Assembly: GCA_964509475.1 (NCBI GenBank)
Contig: CAZDXJ010000010.1
Coordinates: 1 to 50,308, forward strand
Reading direction: 5' to 3'
DNA length: 50,308 nucleotides
Origin: CAZDXJ01 sp964509475
GTDB lineage: Bacteria > Pseudomonadota > Gammaproteobacteria > Methylococcales > Methylomonadaceae
The notes under the pieces were generated by a model, which was not told the origin of the DNA, ran no database searches, and saw nothing but the letters and a program-made list of their open reading frames with translations. The position numbers and the translations under genes were made by a program. Below, piece after piece: positions 8,480 through 17,782 of this stretch (positions are counted from its first letter, which is position 1; each line of letters begins with the position of its first letter).

Positions 8480-9810
8480 CGCAAATCAATGAAATTGTAC
8501 ACGGCCATTTTTATGGCGACGGTGTCACTGTCGTTTCAGTGAGCATTGATACCCGGACTTTGCGTCCGGGCGATTTGTATATCGCAATTTCGGGTGAACG
8601 TTTCGATGGGCACGAGTTTGTGCGGCAGGCGCAGCAAGCCGGAGCCTGTGCGGCACTGGTACAAAAACCTGTCGATACGGATTTACCGTATATTGTTGTA
8701 CCGGATACACGTAAGGCCCTGGCTGAGCTCGCATCCGCCTGGCGGCAACAGTCGGGCGTGAAACTGGTTGGCATTACAGGGAGCAATGGCAAAACCACAG
8801 TCAAGGAGATGACGGCAGCTATATTATCCGTCAACGCGCCGGTGTTGTTTACCCGGGGCAATCTGAACAATGATATTGGTGTACCCCTGACCTTGTTAAG
8901 ACTTGAAAGCAGGCATCGTTTTGCGGTCATTGAAATGGGTGCCAATCACCCTGGCGAAATTCGCTATAGCGCGATGTATGCCAAGCCGGATGTGGCCTTG
9001 ATAAACAATGCCGGCCCGGCACATATCGAGGGATTTGGCGATATAATCGGGGTAGCCCGGGCCAAAGGCGAAATTGTTCAAAGCCTGCATGAACACGGTG
9101 TGGCGGTATTGAATGTCGATGATCCTTATTTTGATTATTGGCGGGGACTTGCCGGCAATCGTTCCGTTTTGTCTTTTGGTTTGTCGGCAGCTGCGGATGT
9201 GCGTGCAAGCCAAATCGATTTTCGTGTTCTGGCGGATCGATTTGTGACGGCCTTCAAACTGCATCTGCCCGATCAGGTAATTTCCGTGCAGATTGCCCTG
9301 CCAGGCCAGCATAATGTTGTCAATGCGTTGGCTGCCGCCGCAGCGGCAACGGCATTGGGCATAAATGCGTTGCAGATTAAACAGGGACTCGAGCAGGTCA
9401 AGCCGGTAACGGGGCGTTTGCAACCGATGCCCTGCCGTCAGGGCAGTCTGCTGATTGATGATAGCTATAATGCCAACCCCGCTTCATTGCAAGCGGCACT
9501 GGATGTTTTATTGGCCTGCCCGGGAGAACCCTGGGTTGTATTGGGGGCATTTGCCGAGCTGGGTTCGGATAGTAAAACGATTCACCAAAAGCTGGGTGGC
9601 CTGATGAAAAAGGCAGGTGTTTCCCGCTTGTTTGCGACCGGGGCGGATGCGGAATATGTTGTCAGCCAGTTTGGTGAAGGTGGCGTTTTTTTTGCCAGTC
9701 AGTCAAGTTTGATCGAGATGCTGCACAGGCAGCTAACCGGAGATCAAACGCTATTGATTAAGGGTTCGAGAACTCAGCAAATGGAAAAAGTTGCCGCGGC
9801 GCTTACTTGA
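8470..9810 (+). CDS. murF: MurF, UDP-MurNAc-tripeptide:D-Ala-D-Ala ligase
   Basis: Adds D-Ala-D-Ala to complete the UDP-MurNAc-pentapeptide. The 446 residues show SIDTRTLRPGDLYIAISG at the N terminus, the P-loop GITGSNGKTTVKEM, ATP-site segment EMGANHPGEI and DDSYNANPAS, which is typical of MurF. It supplies the substrate for MraY encoded next, using the dipeptide from DdlB encoded further on. Its start lies inside the murE 3' end. Confidence 0.96.
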   Translation: MQLAQINEIVHGHFYGDGVTVVSVSIDTRTLRPGDLYIAISGERFDGHEFVRQAQQAGACAALVQKPVDTDLPYIVVPDTRKALAELASAWRQQSGVKLVGITGSNGKTTVKEMTAAILSVNAPVLFTRGNLNNDIGVPLTLLRLESRHRFAVIEMGANHPGEIRYSAMYAKPDVALINNAGPAHIEGFGDIIGVARAKGEIVQSLHEHGVAVLNVDDPYFDYWRGLAGNRSVLSFGLSAAADVRASQIDFRVLADRFVTAFKLHLPDQVISVQIALPGQHNVVNALAAAAAATALGINALQIKQGLEQVKPVTGRLQPMPCRQGSLLIDDSYNANPASLQAALDVLLACPGEPWVVLGAFAELGSDSKTIHQKLGGLMKKAGVSRLFATGADAEYVVSQFGEGGVFFASQSSLIEMLHRQLTGDQTLLIKGSRTQQMEKVAAALT

Positions 9811-9830
9811 TAATTTTCAGGACATCAATC

Positions 9831-10913
9831 ATGTTGGTTTATTTAACAGATTTTCTAATGCAGCTGGATGGCAGTTTTCGCGTCATTCAGTATTTGACTT
9901 TTCGGGCCATCATGGGTGCACTGACAGCATTGCTTATCTCATTTATTATCGGGCCGTGGATGATACGACGCCTGAGCCAGGGCAATATCGGTCAGAATGT
10001 ACGCGATGATGGCCCCCAGTCGCATCTTAGCAAAGCGGGTACACCGACGATGGGTGGTACCTTGATTTTAGTGGCAATAGCCATCAGTACCTTGTTGTGG
10101 GCCGATTTACAAAACCGCTATGTAGGAGTCATTTTGCTGGTCACGATGGCTTACGGTGTCATTGGTTTTATCGATGATTACAAAAAAATCAAATATAGCA
10201 ATAGTGATGGTTTGTCGGCCAAAGTAAAATATTTGTGGCAATCCCTGATCGCGTTGATGGCAGCGATTTTTTTGTTCAAGACGGCGCAGTTGCCTGCCGA
10301 AACCCAGCTCATTGTACCGTTTTTCAAGGAAATCATGATCGATTTAGGCTGGTTTTATGTTGTGCTGGCTTATTTTGTCATTGTCGGTACCAGTAATGCG
10401 GTCAACCTCACCGATGGACTCGATGGTCTGGCTATCATGCCAACGGTTATGGTTGCCGGTGGTTTGGGTATTTTTGCCTATTTGTCCGGACATTATAATT
10501 TTGCCGAATATCTGGCTATTCCGTTTTTACCGAAATCCGGTGAGTTGATTGTCTTTTGCGCGGCGCTGGTTGGCGCCGGTCTGGGGTTTTTATGGTTCAA
10601 TGCCTATCCGGCCATGGTATTTATGGGCGATGTGGGGGCTTTGGCATTGGGTGCTGCCTTGGGTGTTTTGGCGGTTCTGGTGCGGCAGGAGATCGTATTG
10701 ATGATCATGGGCGGGGTTTTTGTCATGGAGACGATTTCGGTCATCATTCAGGTATTGTCATTCAAAATGACGGGCAAACGGGTTTTTCGGATGGCGCCGA
10801 TTCATCATCATTTTGAATTGAAAGGTTGGCCTGAACCCAGGGTTATCGTTCGTTTCTGGATCATTACCGTCATTCTGGTGTTAATTGGGCTGGCGACGCT
10901 GAAGCTGAGATAA
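9831..10913 (+). CDS. mraY: MraY, phospho-MurNAc-pentapeptide translocase
   Basis: Polytopic membrane enzyme that transfers phospho-MurNAc-pentapeptide to undecaprenyl phosphate, forming lipid I. Starting at the ATG at 9831 (MLVYLTDFL) gives 360 residues, the E. coli length. It shows the family motifs DGPQSHLSKAGTPTMGG, FIDDYKK, NAVNLTDGLDGLA (catalytic Asp pair region), FMGDVGALALG and APIHHHFELKGWPE. An earlier in-frame TTG at 9807 overlaps the murF stop but is not supported by the family alignment. Confidence 0.96.
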   Translation: MLVYLTDFLMQLDGSFRVIQYLTFRAIMGALTALLISFIIGPWMIRRLSQGNIGQNVRDDGPQSHLSKAGTPTMGGTLILVAIAISTLLWADLQNRYVGVILLVTMAYGVIGFIDDYKKIKYSNSDGLSAKVKYLWQSLIALMAAIFLFKTAQLPAETQLIVPFFKEIMIDLGWFYVVLAYFVIVGTSNAVNLTDGLDGLAIMPTVMVAGGLGIFAYLSGHYNFAEYLAIPFLPKSGELIVFCAALVGAGLGFLWFNAYPAMVFMGDVGALALGAALGVLAVLVRQEIVLMIMGGVFVMETISVIIQVLSFKMTGKRVFRMAPIHHHFELKGWPEPRVIVRFWIITVILVLIGLATLKLR

Positions 10914-10916
10914 AGT

Positions 10917-12314
10917 GTGGACATTACCGAAATTCAGCAAGTATTAAAAAACAGACTGGGGTTGGATAAATGTTTGTCCAGGGTTCTAGTCGTCGGTTTG
11001 GGTCTTACTGGTTTGTCGGCCATACGGTTTTTGCATCGTTGTGGTTATTCGGTTACTGTCGCCGACAGCCGCTTACAACCTCCCGGTCTGGAGGTATTGC
11101 AGGAACAATTGCCGGATATCGATGTGGTTGTCGGGCGTTTCAGGCCGTCACTATTCGAGGCGGCGAGCCATGTTTTGGTCAGTCCTGGCCTGTCTTTACA
11201 AAATGCGATGATATATCAGTCTGTTACCAATGGCGTGACCTTGATCAGCGACATTGATTTGTTTTGCTGTGCAAATCCTGCCCCGGTTGTGGCAATCACT
11301 GGCTCGAATGGTAAAAGTACCGTGACTTCGATGTTGGGCCATATGGCTGAAAAGGCCGGGGTAAAGGTTGCCGTCGGCGCCAACCTGGGGGTTCCGGCGC
11401 TGGATTTATTGGATCGGCAGGCGGAGTTGTATGTACTGGAATTATCCAGTTTTCAACTGGAAAGAACGACCTGCCTGGATGCGGCTGCCGCTGCGGTTTT
11501 GAATATAACGCCTGACCATATGGATCGGCACGCTTCGCTAGACGAATATGCTGCTGCAAAAGAACGGATTTATAACGGTAGCGGGGTTATGGTCATGAAT
11601 GCCGGGGATCAGCGGGTCATGGCAATGCAGCGGCAAAACAGAAAGGTCTTGACATTTGCCATCGATCAGCGGGCAGACTTTTATGTATCCAGGGAAAAAC
11701 GGCAACCTTGTTTCATGTATCAGGGCCAGAGTTTGATGGCCGTCAAAGACTTGACTGTTGCAGGCTTGCATAATCAGGAAAATGCGCTGGCGGCGCTGGC
11801 CCTGGGCTGCGCCCTGGATTTACCCTGGCAACCTGTATGTGAGGCTTTATCTGAATTTCCGGGGCTTGAACATCGTATGCAGAAAGTTGCGGAAATTAAT
11901 GGTGTTGTCTGGATCAATGATTCCAAAGCCACCAATGTCGGTGCTTGTATTGCCGCCTTGCAGGGGTATGACAATAAGGTTGTGTTGATCGCAGGTGGTG
12001 ATGCCAAAGGCGCACAAATGCATGAACTGGCGAAAATTGTCCAACAAAAAGTCAAAGCGGTTGTACTGATTGGCAAGGATGCCGGTTTGATCGCCCGGGC
12101 CTTGAATTGTTGTGTACCGGTTTATTTTGAAGAAAACATAAAGCAGGCGGTTTATACTGCGGCTAAAGTGGCGCAAACCGGGGAACATGTCTTGTTGTCG
12201 CCCGCTTGTGCCAGTATCGATCAATTTACAAATTATCGGGAACGCGGTCAAAAGTTTATTGAGGCGGTCAAGGAGCTGTGGCGGCATGAGCGTCAGGCCA
12301 GCTTATCGCTATGA
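10917..12314 (+). CDS. murD: MurD, UDP-MurNAc-L-Ala:D-Glu ligase
   Basis: Adds D-glutamate to UDP-MurNAc-L-Ala. The 465 residues contain the N-terminal Rossmann segment VVGLGLTGLSAIRFL, P-loop AITGSNGKSTVTSML, ITPDHMDRH, and the C-terminal GGDAKGAQ and SPACASIDQFTNYRERG motifs. The reading frame starts at a GTG at 10917, three bases after mraY; about 15 residues precede the Rossmann fold. The 3' end overlaps ftsW by 29 bases. Confidence 0.95.
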   Translation: MDITEIQQVLKNRLGLDKCLSRVLVVGLGLTGLSAIRFLHRCGYSVTVADSRLQPPGLEVLQEQLPDIDVVVGRFRPSLFEAASHVLVSPGLSLQNAMIYQSVTNGVTLISDIDLFCCANPAPVVAITGSNGKSTVTSMLGHMAEKAGVKVAVGANLGVPALDLLDRQAELYVLELSSFQLERTTCLDAAAAAVLNITPDHMDRHASLDEYAAAKERIYNGSGVMVMNAGDQRVMAMQRQNRKVLTFAIDQRADFYVSREKRQPCFMYQGQSLMAVKDLTVAGLHNQENALAALALGCALDLPWQPVCEALSEFPGLEHRMQKVAEINGVVWINDSKATNVGACIAALQGYDNKVVLIAGGDAKGAQMHELAKIVQQKVKAVVLIGKDAGLIARALNCCVPVYFEENIKQAVYTAAKVAQTGEHVLLSPACASIDQFTNYRERGQKFIEAVKELWRHERQASLSL

Positions 12315-13449
12315 TAGTGTGTTGCTGTTGATTTGCAGCACGCTATTGGCAGTGGGTTATGTCATGGTATGTTCGGCCTCGCTGCATCTCGGTGCGCAAT
12401 ATAATGCCGATATCTGGCATTATCCGGTACATCAGCTTATCCACATTGTATTGGGACTGGTGGTTGCCTTTGGGGTCATGAGAATAAAAATGGAGTTTTG
12501 GCAACAGGCCAGTCAATGGTTAGTGTTATTGGGTTTGCTGTTGTTGGGCATGGTTTTAGTACCCGGTTTGGGTGTCAAGGTCAATGGTAGTGTGCGTTGG
12601 TTGTCTGTCGGTGGTTTGTTCAGAATACAGGTTTCGGAAATCGTCAAGTTGTTGTCCGCACTTTATATAGCCGGCTATGTCAGCCGTTATCAACAACAAT
12701 TGACCCGTTCCGTTATGGCAATGCTCAAGGCTTTACTGTTGTTTTCGCTGCTTGCCTTGCTGTTGTTGATGGAACCGGATTTTGGCTCGGCCGTGGTTGT
12801 CATGGTGATTGCCCTGGGGGTCATGTTTTTGGCCGGAGCCAGGATAGGACAGTTTGTGTTGTTGCTGGCTTTATGCCTGTTGCTGGCTTTGGCATTGATT
12901 TATTACTCACCCTATCGCTGGCAAAGGGTAACGAGTTTTATCAACCCCTGGGCTGATCCATTGAATTCGGGATTTCAACTGACCCAGGCATTGATTGCAT
13001 TCGGGCGTGGCGAATGGTTTGGTGTGGGTTTGGGCAGCGGTATTCAAAAAATGTTTTATTTGCCGGAAGCGCATACCGATTTTTTGTTCTCGGTTCTTGC
13101 CGAGGAGCTGGGTCTGTTCGGGGTTTTGTTGGTTATAGTTTTGTTCAGTCTGTTGTTCATGCGTGCATTTGTGATTGGGTACAAAGCGGAACAAGCGGGT
13201 TTCATGTATTCTGCTTATTTAGCTTATGGCTTGGGTATTTGGTTTGGTTTTCAGTCTTTTGTCAATATGGGCGTCAATATGGGTATTTTGCCAACCAAAG
13301 GTTTGACCTTGCCGCTGATGAGTTATGGTGGCGGTAGTATGATTGTTATGTGCATTGGCATGGCCTTGTTGTTCCGCATTGCTCATGAAGTTGAACAATT
13401 CACTACGGATAAGTTGCCGAGGAGGAAGCCGGAATGGCTAAGCGTATAG
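12286..13449 (+). CDS. ftsW: FtsW, septal peptidoglycan glycosyltransferase (SEDS family)
   Basis: Ten-helix SEDS protein that polymerises lipid II at the septum as the partner of FtsI. The ATG at 12286 (MSVRPAYRYD) gives 387 residues with AAGGAG-type SD at 12271-12276. Family motifs include KVNGSVRWLSVGGLFRIQVSE, MEPDFGSAVVV, HTDFLFSVLAEELG and GILPTKGLTLPLMSYGGGS. It overlaps murD by 29 bases and murG by 16. Longer in-frame starts inside murD lack support. Confidence 0.95.
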   Translation: MSVRPAYRYDSVLLLICSTLLAVGYVMVCSASLHLGAQYNADIWHYPVHQLIHIVLGLVVAFGVMRIKMEFWQQASQWLVLLGLLLLGMVLVPGLGVKVNGSVRWLSVGGLFRIQVSEIVKLLSALYIAGYVSRYQQQLTRSVMAMLKALLLFSLLALLLLMEPDFGSAVVVMVIALGVMFLAGARIGQFVLLLALCLLLALALIYYSPYRWQRVTSFINPWADPLNSGFQLTQALIAFGRGEWFGVGLGSGIQKMFYLPEAHTDFLFSVLAEELGLFGVLLVIVLFSLLFMRAFVIGYKAEQAGFMYSAYLAYGLGIWFGFQSFVNMGVNMGILPTKGLTLPLMSYGGGSMIVMCIGMALLFRIAHEVEQFTTDKLPRRKPEWLSV

Positions 13450-14501
13450 TCATTATGGCAGGTGGAACGGGAGGGCATGTCTTTCCTGCCCTGGCGGTGG
13501 CCCGGTTAATGCGTGCCCAGGGCTGGCAGGTAAGCTGGATGGGAACCCGGCAAGGCATGGAAAACAGGGTGGTACCTGCAAACGGGATCAGCCTGGATTA
13601 TTTGCCGGTCGCCGGTTTACGGGGCAAGGGGATGACTGCAAAAATCCGGGCCCCATTCATGTTGCTGCATTCCGCCTGGCAGGCATTGAAGATACTGCGC
13701 ACCCGCAAGCCCGACGTGGTGCTGGGTATGGGTGGGTTTGTCGCCGGGCCCGGCGGACTTATGGCAAGGTTGTTGTCAATTCCCCTGGTTATTCATGAGC
13801 AGAACCGGATTCCGGGTACCACCAATCGTTTGCTGTCCTGGTTTGCGAATGTTGTTTTGGAAGCTTTTCCAAGTAGCTTCAAAACCGGACGACCGGCCCT
13901 GTTCACCGGCAATCCGTTGCGGTCTGAATTTAATCAATTGACCGCAACGGGTATTGATAAAGGTGATGCCCACGTTATCCATTTATTGGTATTAGGTGGC
14001 AGTTTGGGCGCTCAGGCGCTCAATGAAACGGTTCCCGAGGCACTGATCAATTTTCAGGGTATTTGTGTCCGTCATCAGACCGGCAAGGTGATGCGGGATG
14101 AGGTGCGGGAAAAATACCGCAAACTGGGTGTCGAAGCCGAGGTTACAGACTTTATTGAGGATGTGATCGAAGCCTATCGATGGGCAGATTTGGTGGTTTG
14201 CCGGGCCGGCGCCATGACCGTGAGTGAATTAGCCGCGGTCGGGAAACCGGCTGTTTTGATTCCGTTTCCCTATGCGGTTGATGATCATCAAAGTGCCAAT
14301 GCCCATTATCTGGCGGATGCGGGAGGAGCCGTCATTATTGATCAAAAGCAATTATCAACAGAGGTTTTGACAGAAAAAATCAATACGGTTTTGAGTAATC
14401 TGGACACCATGTCCGTGGCCGCCCGATCTTGTGCGAAAACGGATGCAGCCAGCGTTGTAGCGGGCATTTGCGCTAGGGAGGCGGGTTGTGAAGATATCTG
14501 A
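13434..14501 (+). CDS. murG: MurG, lipid II synthase (GlcNAc transferase)
   Basis: Transfers GlcNAc from UDP-GlcNAc to lipid I at the inner face of the membrane, giving lipid II. The 355-residue GT28 protein has the N-terminal glycine-rich AGGTGGHVFPALA, the MGGFVAGPGG and HEQNRIPGTTNR segments, and the donor-site region CRAGAMTVSELAAVGKPAVLIPFPYAVDDHQ. A GAGGAGGAA ribosome site lies at 13419-13427, inside ftsW. Overlaps at both ends suggest coupled translation with ftsW and murC. Confidence 0.96.
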   Translation: MAKRIVIMAGGTGGHVFPALAVARLMRAQGWQVSWMGTRQGMENRVVPANGISLDYLPVAGLRGKGMTAKIRAPFMLLHSAWQALKILRTRKPDVVLGMGGFVAGPGGLMARLLSIPLVIHEQNRIPGTTNRLLSWFANVVLEAFPSSFKTGRPALFTGNPLRSEFNQLTATGIDKGDAHVIHLLVLGGSLGAQALNETVPEALINFQGICVRHQTGKVMRDEVREKYRKLGVEAEVTDFIEDVIEAYRWADLVVCRAGAMTVSELAAVGKPAVLIPFPYAVDDHQSANAHYLADAGGAVIIDQKQLSTEVLTEKINTVLSNLDTMSVAARSCAKTDAASVVAGICAREAGCEDI

Positions 14502-15924
14502 CAAGCGCTTGTCCGATGCCGCATTTGCCAGTATCGAGCGTATTCATTTTGTCGGTATAGGGGGTACCGGTATGAGCGGTATTGCCGAGGTTTTATTCAA
14601 TCTGGGCTACCGGGTTTCCGGTTCTGATATAAAAGAGAATGCAGCGACCCGCAGACTGGCTGCATTAGGCGTTAAAATTTTTATCGGCCACGACAGTTGT
14701 CATATTAAAAATGCGGATGTGGTGGTTGCCTCCAGTGCGGTGGATAAAACCAATCCTGAAATTGACAGCGCTTATAAACAGAGGATACCGATAATTCCCC
14801 GGGCGGAAATGCTGGCTGAATTGATGCGTTTCCGTTTTGGTATTGCGATAGCGGGTACCCACGGCAAGACCACGACAACCAGTCTGACGGCCAGTATTCT
14901 GGCAGAAGCACGGCTGGATCCGACGTTTGTCATCGGAGGACGTTTGAACAGTGCAGGCAGTAACGCGAAATTGGGGCAGGGGCATTATCTGGTCGCAGAA
15001 GCGGATGAAAGTGATGCTTCGTTTTTATATTTACAACCGATGATTGCGGTCGTGACCAATATCGATCAGGATCACATGAATACTTATGCTGGCAGTTTTC
15101 GTAAGCTGAAAGACAGTTTTGTCGAATTTTTGCATCATATTCCGTTTTATGGCCTGGCGGTTATGTGTATTGATGATGCGGGCGTGATGGATATTCTGCC
15201 GGAATTGTCGAAGCCGGTGAAAACCTATGGTTTCAGCGATGAAGCGGATGTCAAGGCGACCCACATCGTTCAGCAGGGGCTGCAAACCTCATTTACCGTG
15301 CAACGTTGGGGAGAACACCAGGAATTGGCTGTTACCCTGAACATGCCGGGACGACACAATATATTGAATGCACTGGCGGCTGTGACTGTGGCGACTGAAT
15401 TGGGGGTGGATGATTCGGCCATTTTGAACAGTTTGGTGAATTTCAAAGGCATTGGCCGCCGTTTTCAGATCAACGCGCAATTGAATATTGCTGGCCGGGA
15501 TTTGGTTTTTGTCGATGATTATGGCCACCACCCGCGGGAATTGGCGGCAACCTTGCAGGCTTTGCGGCAAGCCTGGCCGCAGCGACGCGCGGTTGTCATC
15601 TTTCAACCGCACCGTTATTCCCGCACCCGGGATTTGTTTGAAGATTTTGTCAACGTACTGGCAAGCGTTGATGTATTGATTTTATTGGATATCCATGCGG
15701 CCGGAGAAACGCCGATTACCGGAGCCGACAGCCGGGCATTAAGCCGGGCCATTCGAATCAGAGGCCAGGTTGATCCGATATTTGTCGAAAATCCTCAAGA
15801 TCTGGCCGAGGTTTTGGCATTGATTGTACAGCCGGGTGATGCTGTTTTGACGATGGGGGCCGGCAATGTCGGCCAGATAGCGGCTCGTCTGCCACAGCAA
15901 CTTGCCAAGGTGTTGGATAAATGA
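14488..15924 (+). CDS. murC: MurC, UDP-MurNAc:L-Ala ligase
   Basis: First amino-acid ligase of the pathway, attaching L-Ala to UDP-MurNAc. The 478 residues show HFVGIGGTGMSGIAEVL, the P-loop IAGTHGKTTTTSL, VAEADESDASFL, DQDHMNTY and FVDDYGHHP. The start is a GTG at 14488 behind AGGGAGG, overlapping murG by 14 bases. Its stop overlaps the murB start as ATGA. Confidence 0.96.
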   Translation: MKISDKRLSDAAFASIERIHFVGIGGTGMSGIAEVLFNLGYRVSGSDIKENAATRRLAALGVKIFIGHDSCHIKNADVVVASSAVDKTNPEIDSAYKQRIPIIPRAEMLAELMRFRFGIAIAGTHGKTTTTSLTASILAEARLDPTFVIGGRLNSAGSNAKLGQGHYLVAEADESDASFLYLQPMIAVVTNIDQDHMNTYAGSFRKLKDSFVEFLHHIPFYGLAVMCIDDAGVMDILPELSKPVKTYGFSDEADVKATHIVQQGLQTSFTVQRWGEHQELAVTLNMPGRHNILNALAAVTVATELGVDDSAILNSLVNFKGIGRRFQINAQLNIAGRDLVFVDDYGHHPRELAATLQALRQAWPQRRAVVIFQPHRYSRTRDLFEDFVNVLASVDVLILLDIHAAGETPITGADSRALSRAIRIRGQVDPIFVENPQDLAEVLALIVQPGDAVLTMGAGNVGQIAARLPQQLAKVLDK

Positions 15925-16844
15925 TGAACAGTCTGGCTCTGGAAAATGACGTGATGAAAAAGCAAGTAAAAGGAAAATTGTTAACCCATGCGAGCTTGGC
16001 AAAATTTACCAGTTGGCGGGTTGGCGGCCCGGCGAAACAATTATTTTTTCCTGCCGATAAAGAAGATGTGGCCATTTTTCTTGCTCAGCTGCCTGGGCGG
16101 GAAGGCGTTTTCTGGATGGGACTGGGTAGTAATTTGTTGGTCAGAGACGGTGGTATTCAAGGAACGGTTATCAATACGCGTTCCAGCTTGAAATCGATGT
16201 CAGTGGATAAAGAGGATGTAATTTACATCGAAGTCGGGGCGTTTTGCGCACAGGTCGCCCGGTTTTGCAGCCGGCAGGGTTTTAGCGGCGCCGAGTTTTT
16301 AGCCGGTATCCCGGGAACCCTCGGTGGCGCCTTGAATATGAATGCGGGCGCATTCGGCAGTGAAATCTGGGATATTGTGCAAAGTGTGGAAATGGTTTCA
16401 GCCGATGGCCGCCTGATAAAGCGGGATGCCAGTGAATTTACTATCCGTTATCGCGCGGTGGATAAAAATCCGGATGAATGGTTTTTAAGTGCCTGTTTGA
16501 GATTGCAGAAGGGTAACGACAAGGAAAGTGATGCCAGGATTCGGGATTTGCTGGCAAAACGGGCTGCAACACAACCCTTGAATCAGATGAGCTGCGGTTC
16601 GGTATTTAAAAATCCGCAAGGAGATTATGCGGCCCGGTTGATAGAGCTTAGTGGATTAAAAGGGATGGCTATCGGAAGCGCCCATGTTTCGGAAAAACAT
16701 GCTAATTTTATTATCAATACAGGTCACGCAACAGCGGCGGAAATAGAGCAATTGATTGCATATGTCCGAGATGAAGTGGAACGGAAACAGGGTATACGGT
16801 TACAGACTGAAGTGTGTATCGTGGGGAAAAAGGCCGCATCATGA
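15921..16844 (+). CDS. murB: MurB, UDP-N-acetylenolpyruvoylglucosamine reductase
   Basis: FAD enzyme that reduces UDP-GlcNAc-enolpyruvate to UDP-MurNAc with NADPH. The 307 residues carry the FAD-binding GLGSNLLVRDGGIQG, GIPGTLGGALNMNAGAFG, the YR dipeptide in IRYRAVD, and the catalytic Ser region MSCGSVFKNPQGDYA, so it is a type IIa-like MurB. MurB lies inside the dcw cluster here, between murC and ddl, unlike in E. coli. Two adjacent ATGs (15921, 15924) are possible starts. Confidence 0.95.
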   Translation: MMNSLALENDVMKKQVKGKLLTHASLAKFTSWRVGGPAKQLFFPADKEDVAIFLAQLPGREGVFWMGLGSNLLVRDGGIQGTVINTRSSLKSMSVDKEDVIYIEVGAFCAQVARFCSRQGFSGAEFLAGIPGTLGGALNMNAGAFGSEIWDIVQSVEMVSADGRLIKRDASEFTIRYRAVDKNPDEWFLSACLRLQKGNDKESDARIRDLLAKRAATQPLNQMSCGSVFKNPQGDYAARLIELSGLKGMAIGSAHVSEKHANFIINTGHATAAEIEQLIAYVRDEVERKQGIRLQTEVCIVGKKAAS

Positions 16845-17773
16845 AAATATTCGAAATAACAAATCCCCGGGATTTTGGTAAAGTCGCCGTGCTTATGGGC
16901 GGCAATTCGGCGGAACGGGAAATCTCGCTGAAAAGTGGCAATGCGGTATTGCAGGCCTTGCTGAACAAAGGGGTTGACGCTTGTGCTGTTGACATTACCG
17001 ATAGTCTGATAACGCCGTTAACAGGCCAGGATTTTTCCCGGGTATTCAATATGATTCATGGTCGGGGAGGAGAGGATGGTCAATTGCAAGCTGTTCTGGA
17101 ATCCTTGCATATCCCTTATACGGGCAGCGGCTTGTTGGCTTCGGCTTTGAGCATGGATAAATTAAGGACTAAGTTGTGCTGGCAGGGTTATGGATTGCCA
17201 ACACCGGCATGGCATGTGTTAGCTGCTGAAAAAGATATCGATGCCTGTATTGAGAAATTGGGTTTTCCGGTTATCGTCAAGCCAGCTGAAGAGGGATCAA
17301 GCATTGGTATGAGTAAGGCCGCTGATCGTGATCAGTTATTGGCCGCCTGGAAAATTGCGGCAGATTATCAATGTGATGTCTATGCGGAATCCTGGGTTAT
17401 TGGCGAGGAATATACCGTAGCGGTTTTGGCCGGTGAGGCTTTGCCGGTGATTCGTTTGCAGACACCAAACGCTTTTTATGATTATCAGGCCAAATATCTG
17501 GCTGACACGACAACATATCATTGCCCGTGCGGGTTGACTGCGGAAGTCGAAAAGGCATTGCAACAACTGGCGTTGCAAGCCTGTAAAGTGATTGGTATCC
17601 AGGGCTGGGCGCGGGTGGATGTGTTTATTGATAACCTGAAACAGGCCCAACTCATTGAAGTGAATACAGTTCCTGGCATGACCGATCACAGTTTGGTGCC
17701 TATGGCGGCCAAGGCAGCGGGTATTGATTTTGATGAGCTGGTTTGGCGTATTTTGCAAACGAGCATGGTGTGA
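16841..17773 (+). CDS. ddlB: DdlB, D-alanine:D-alanine ligase
   Basis: ATP-grasp enzyme that makes the D-Ala-D-Ala used by MurF. From the ATG at 16841 it has 310 residues, with VLMGGNSAEREISLKSG at the N terminus, HGRGGEDGQLQAVLE, PVIVKPAEEGSSIGMSK and the metal-binding LIEVNTVPGMTDHSLVPMAAK. The start overlaps the murB stop as ATGA; an upstream in-frame GTG at 16814 would add nine poorly conserved residues. Confidence 0.95.
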   Translation: MKIFEITNPRDFGKVAVLMGGNSAEREISLKSGNAVLQALLNKGVDACAVDITDSLITPLTGQDFSRVFNMIHGRGGEDGQLQAVLESLHIPYTGSGLLASALSMDKLRTKLCWQGYGLPTPAWHVLAAEKDIDACIEKLGFPVIVKPAEEGSSIGMSKAADRDQLLAAWKIAADYQCDVYAESWVIGEEYTVAVLAGEALPVIRLQTPNAFYDYQAKYLADTTTYHCPCGLTAEVEKALQQLALQACKVIGIQGWARVDVFIDNLKQAQLIEVNTVPGMTDHSLVPMAAKAAGIDFDELVWRILQTSMV

Positions 17774-17782
17774 AATTCAGCT

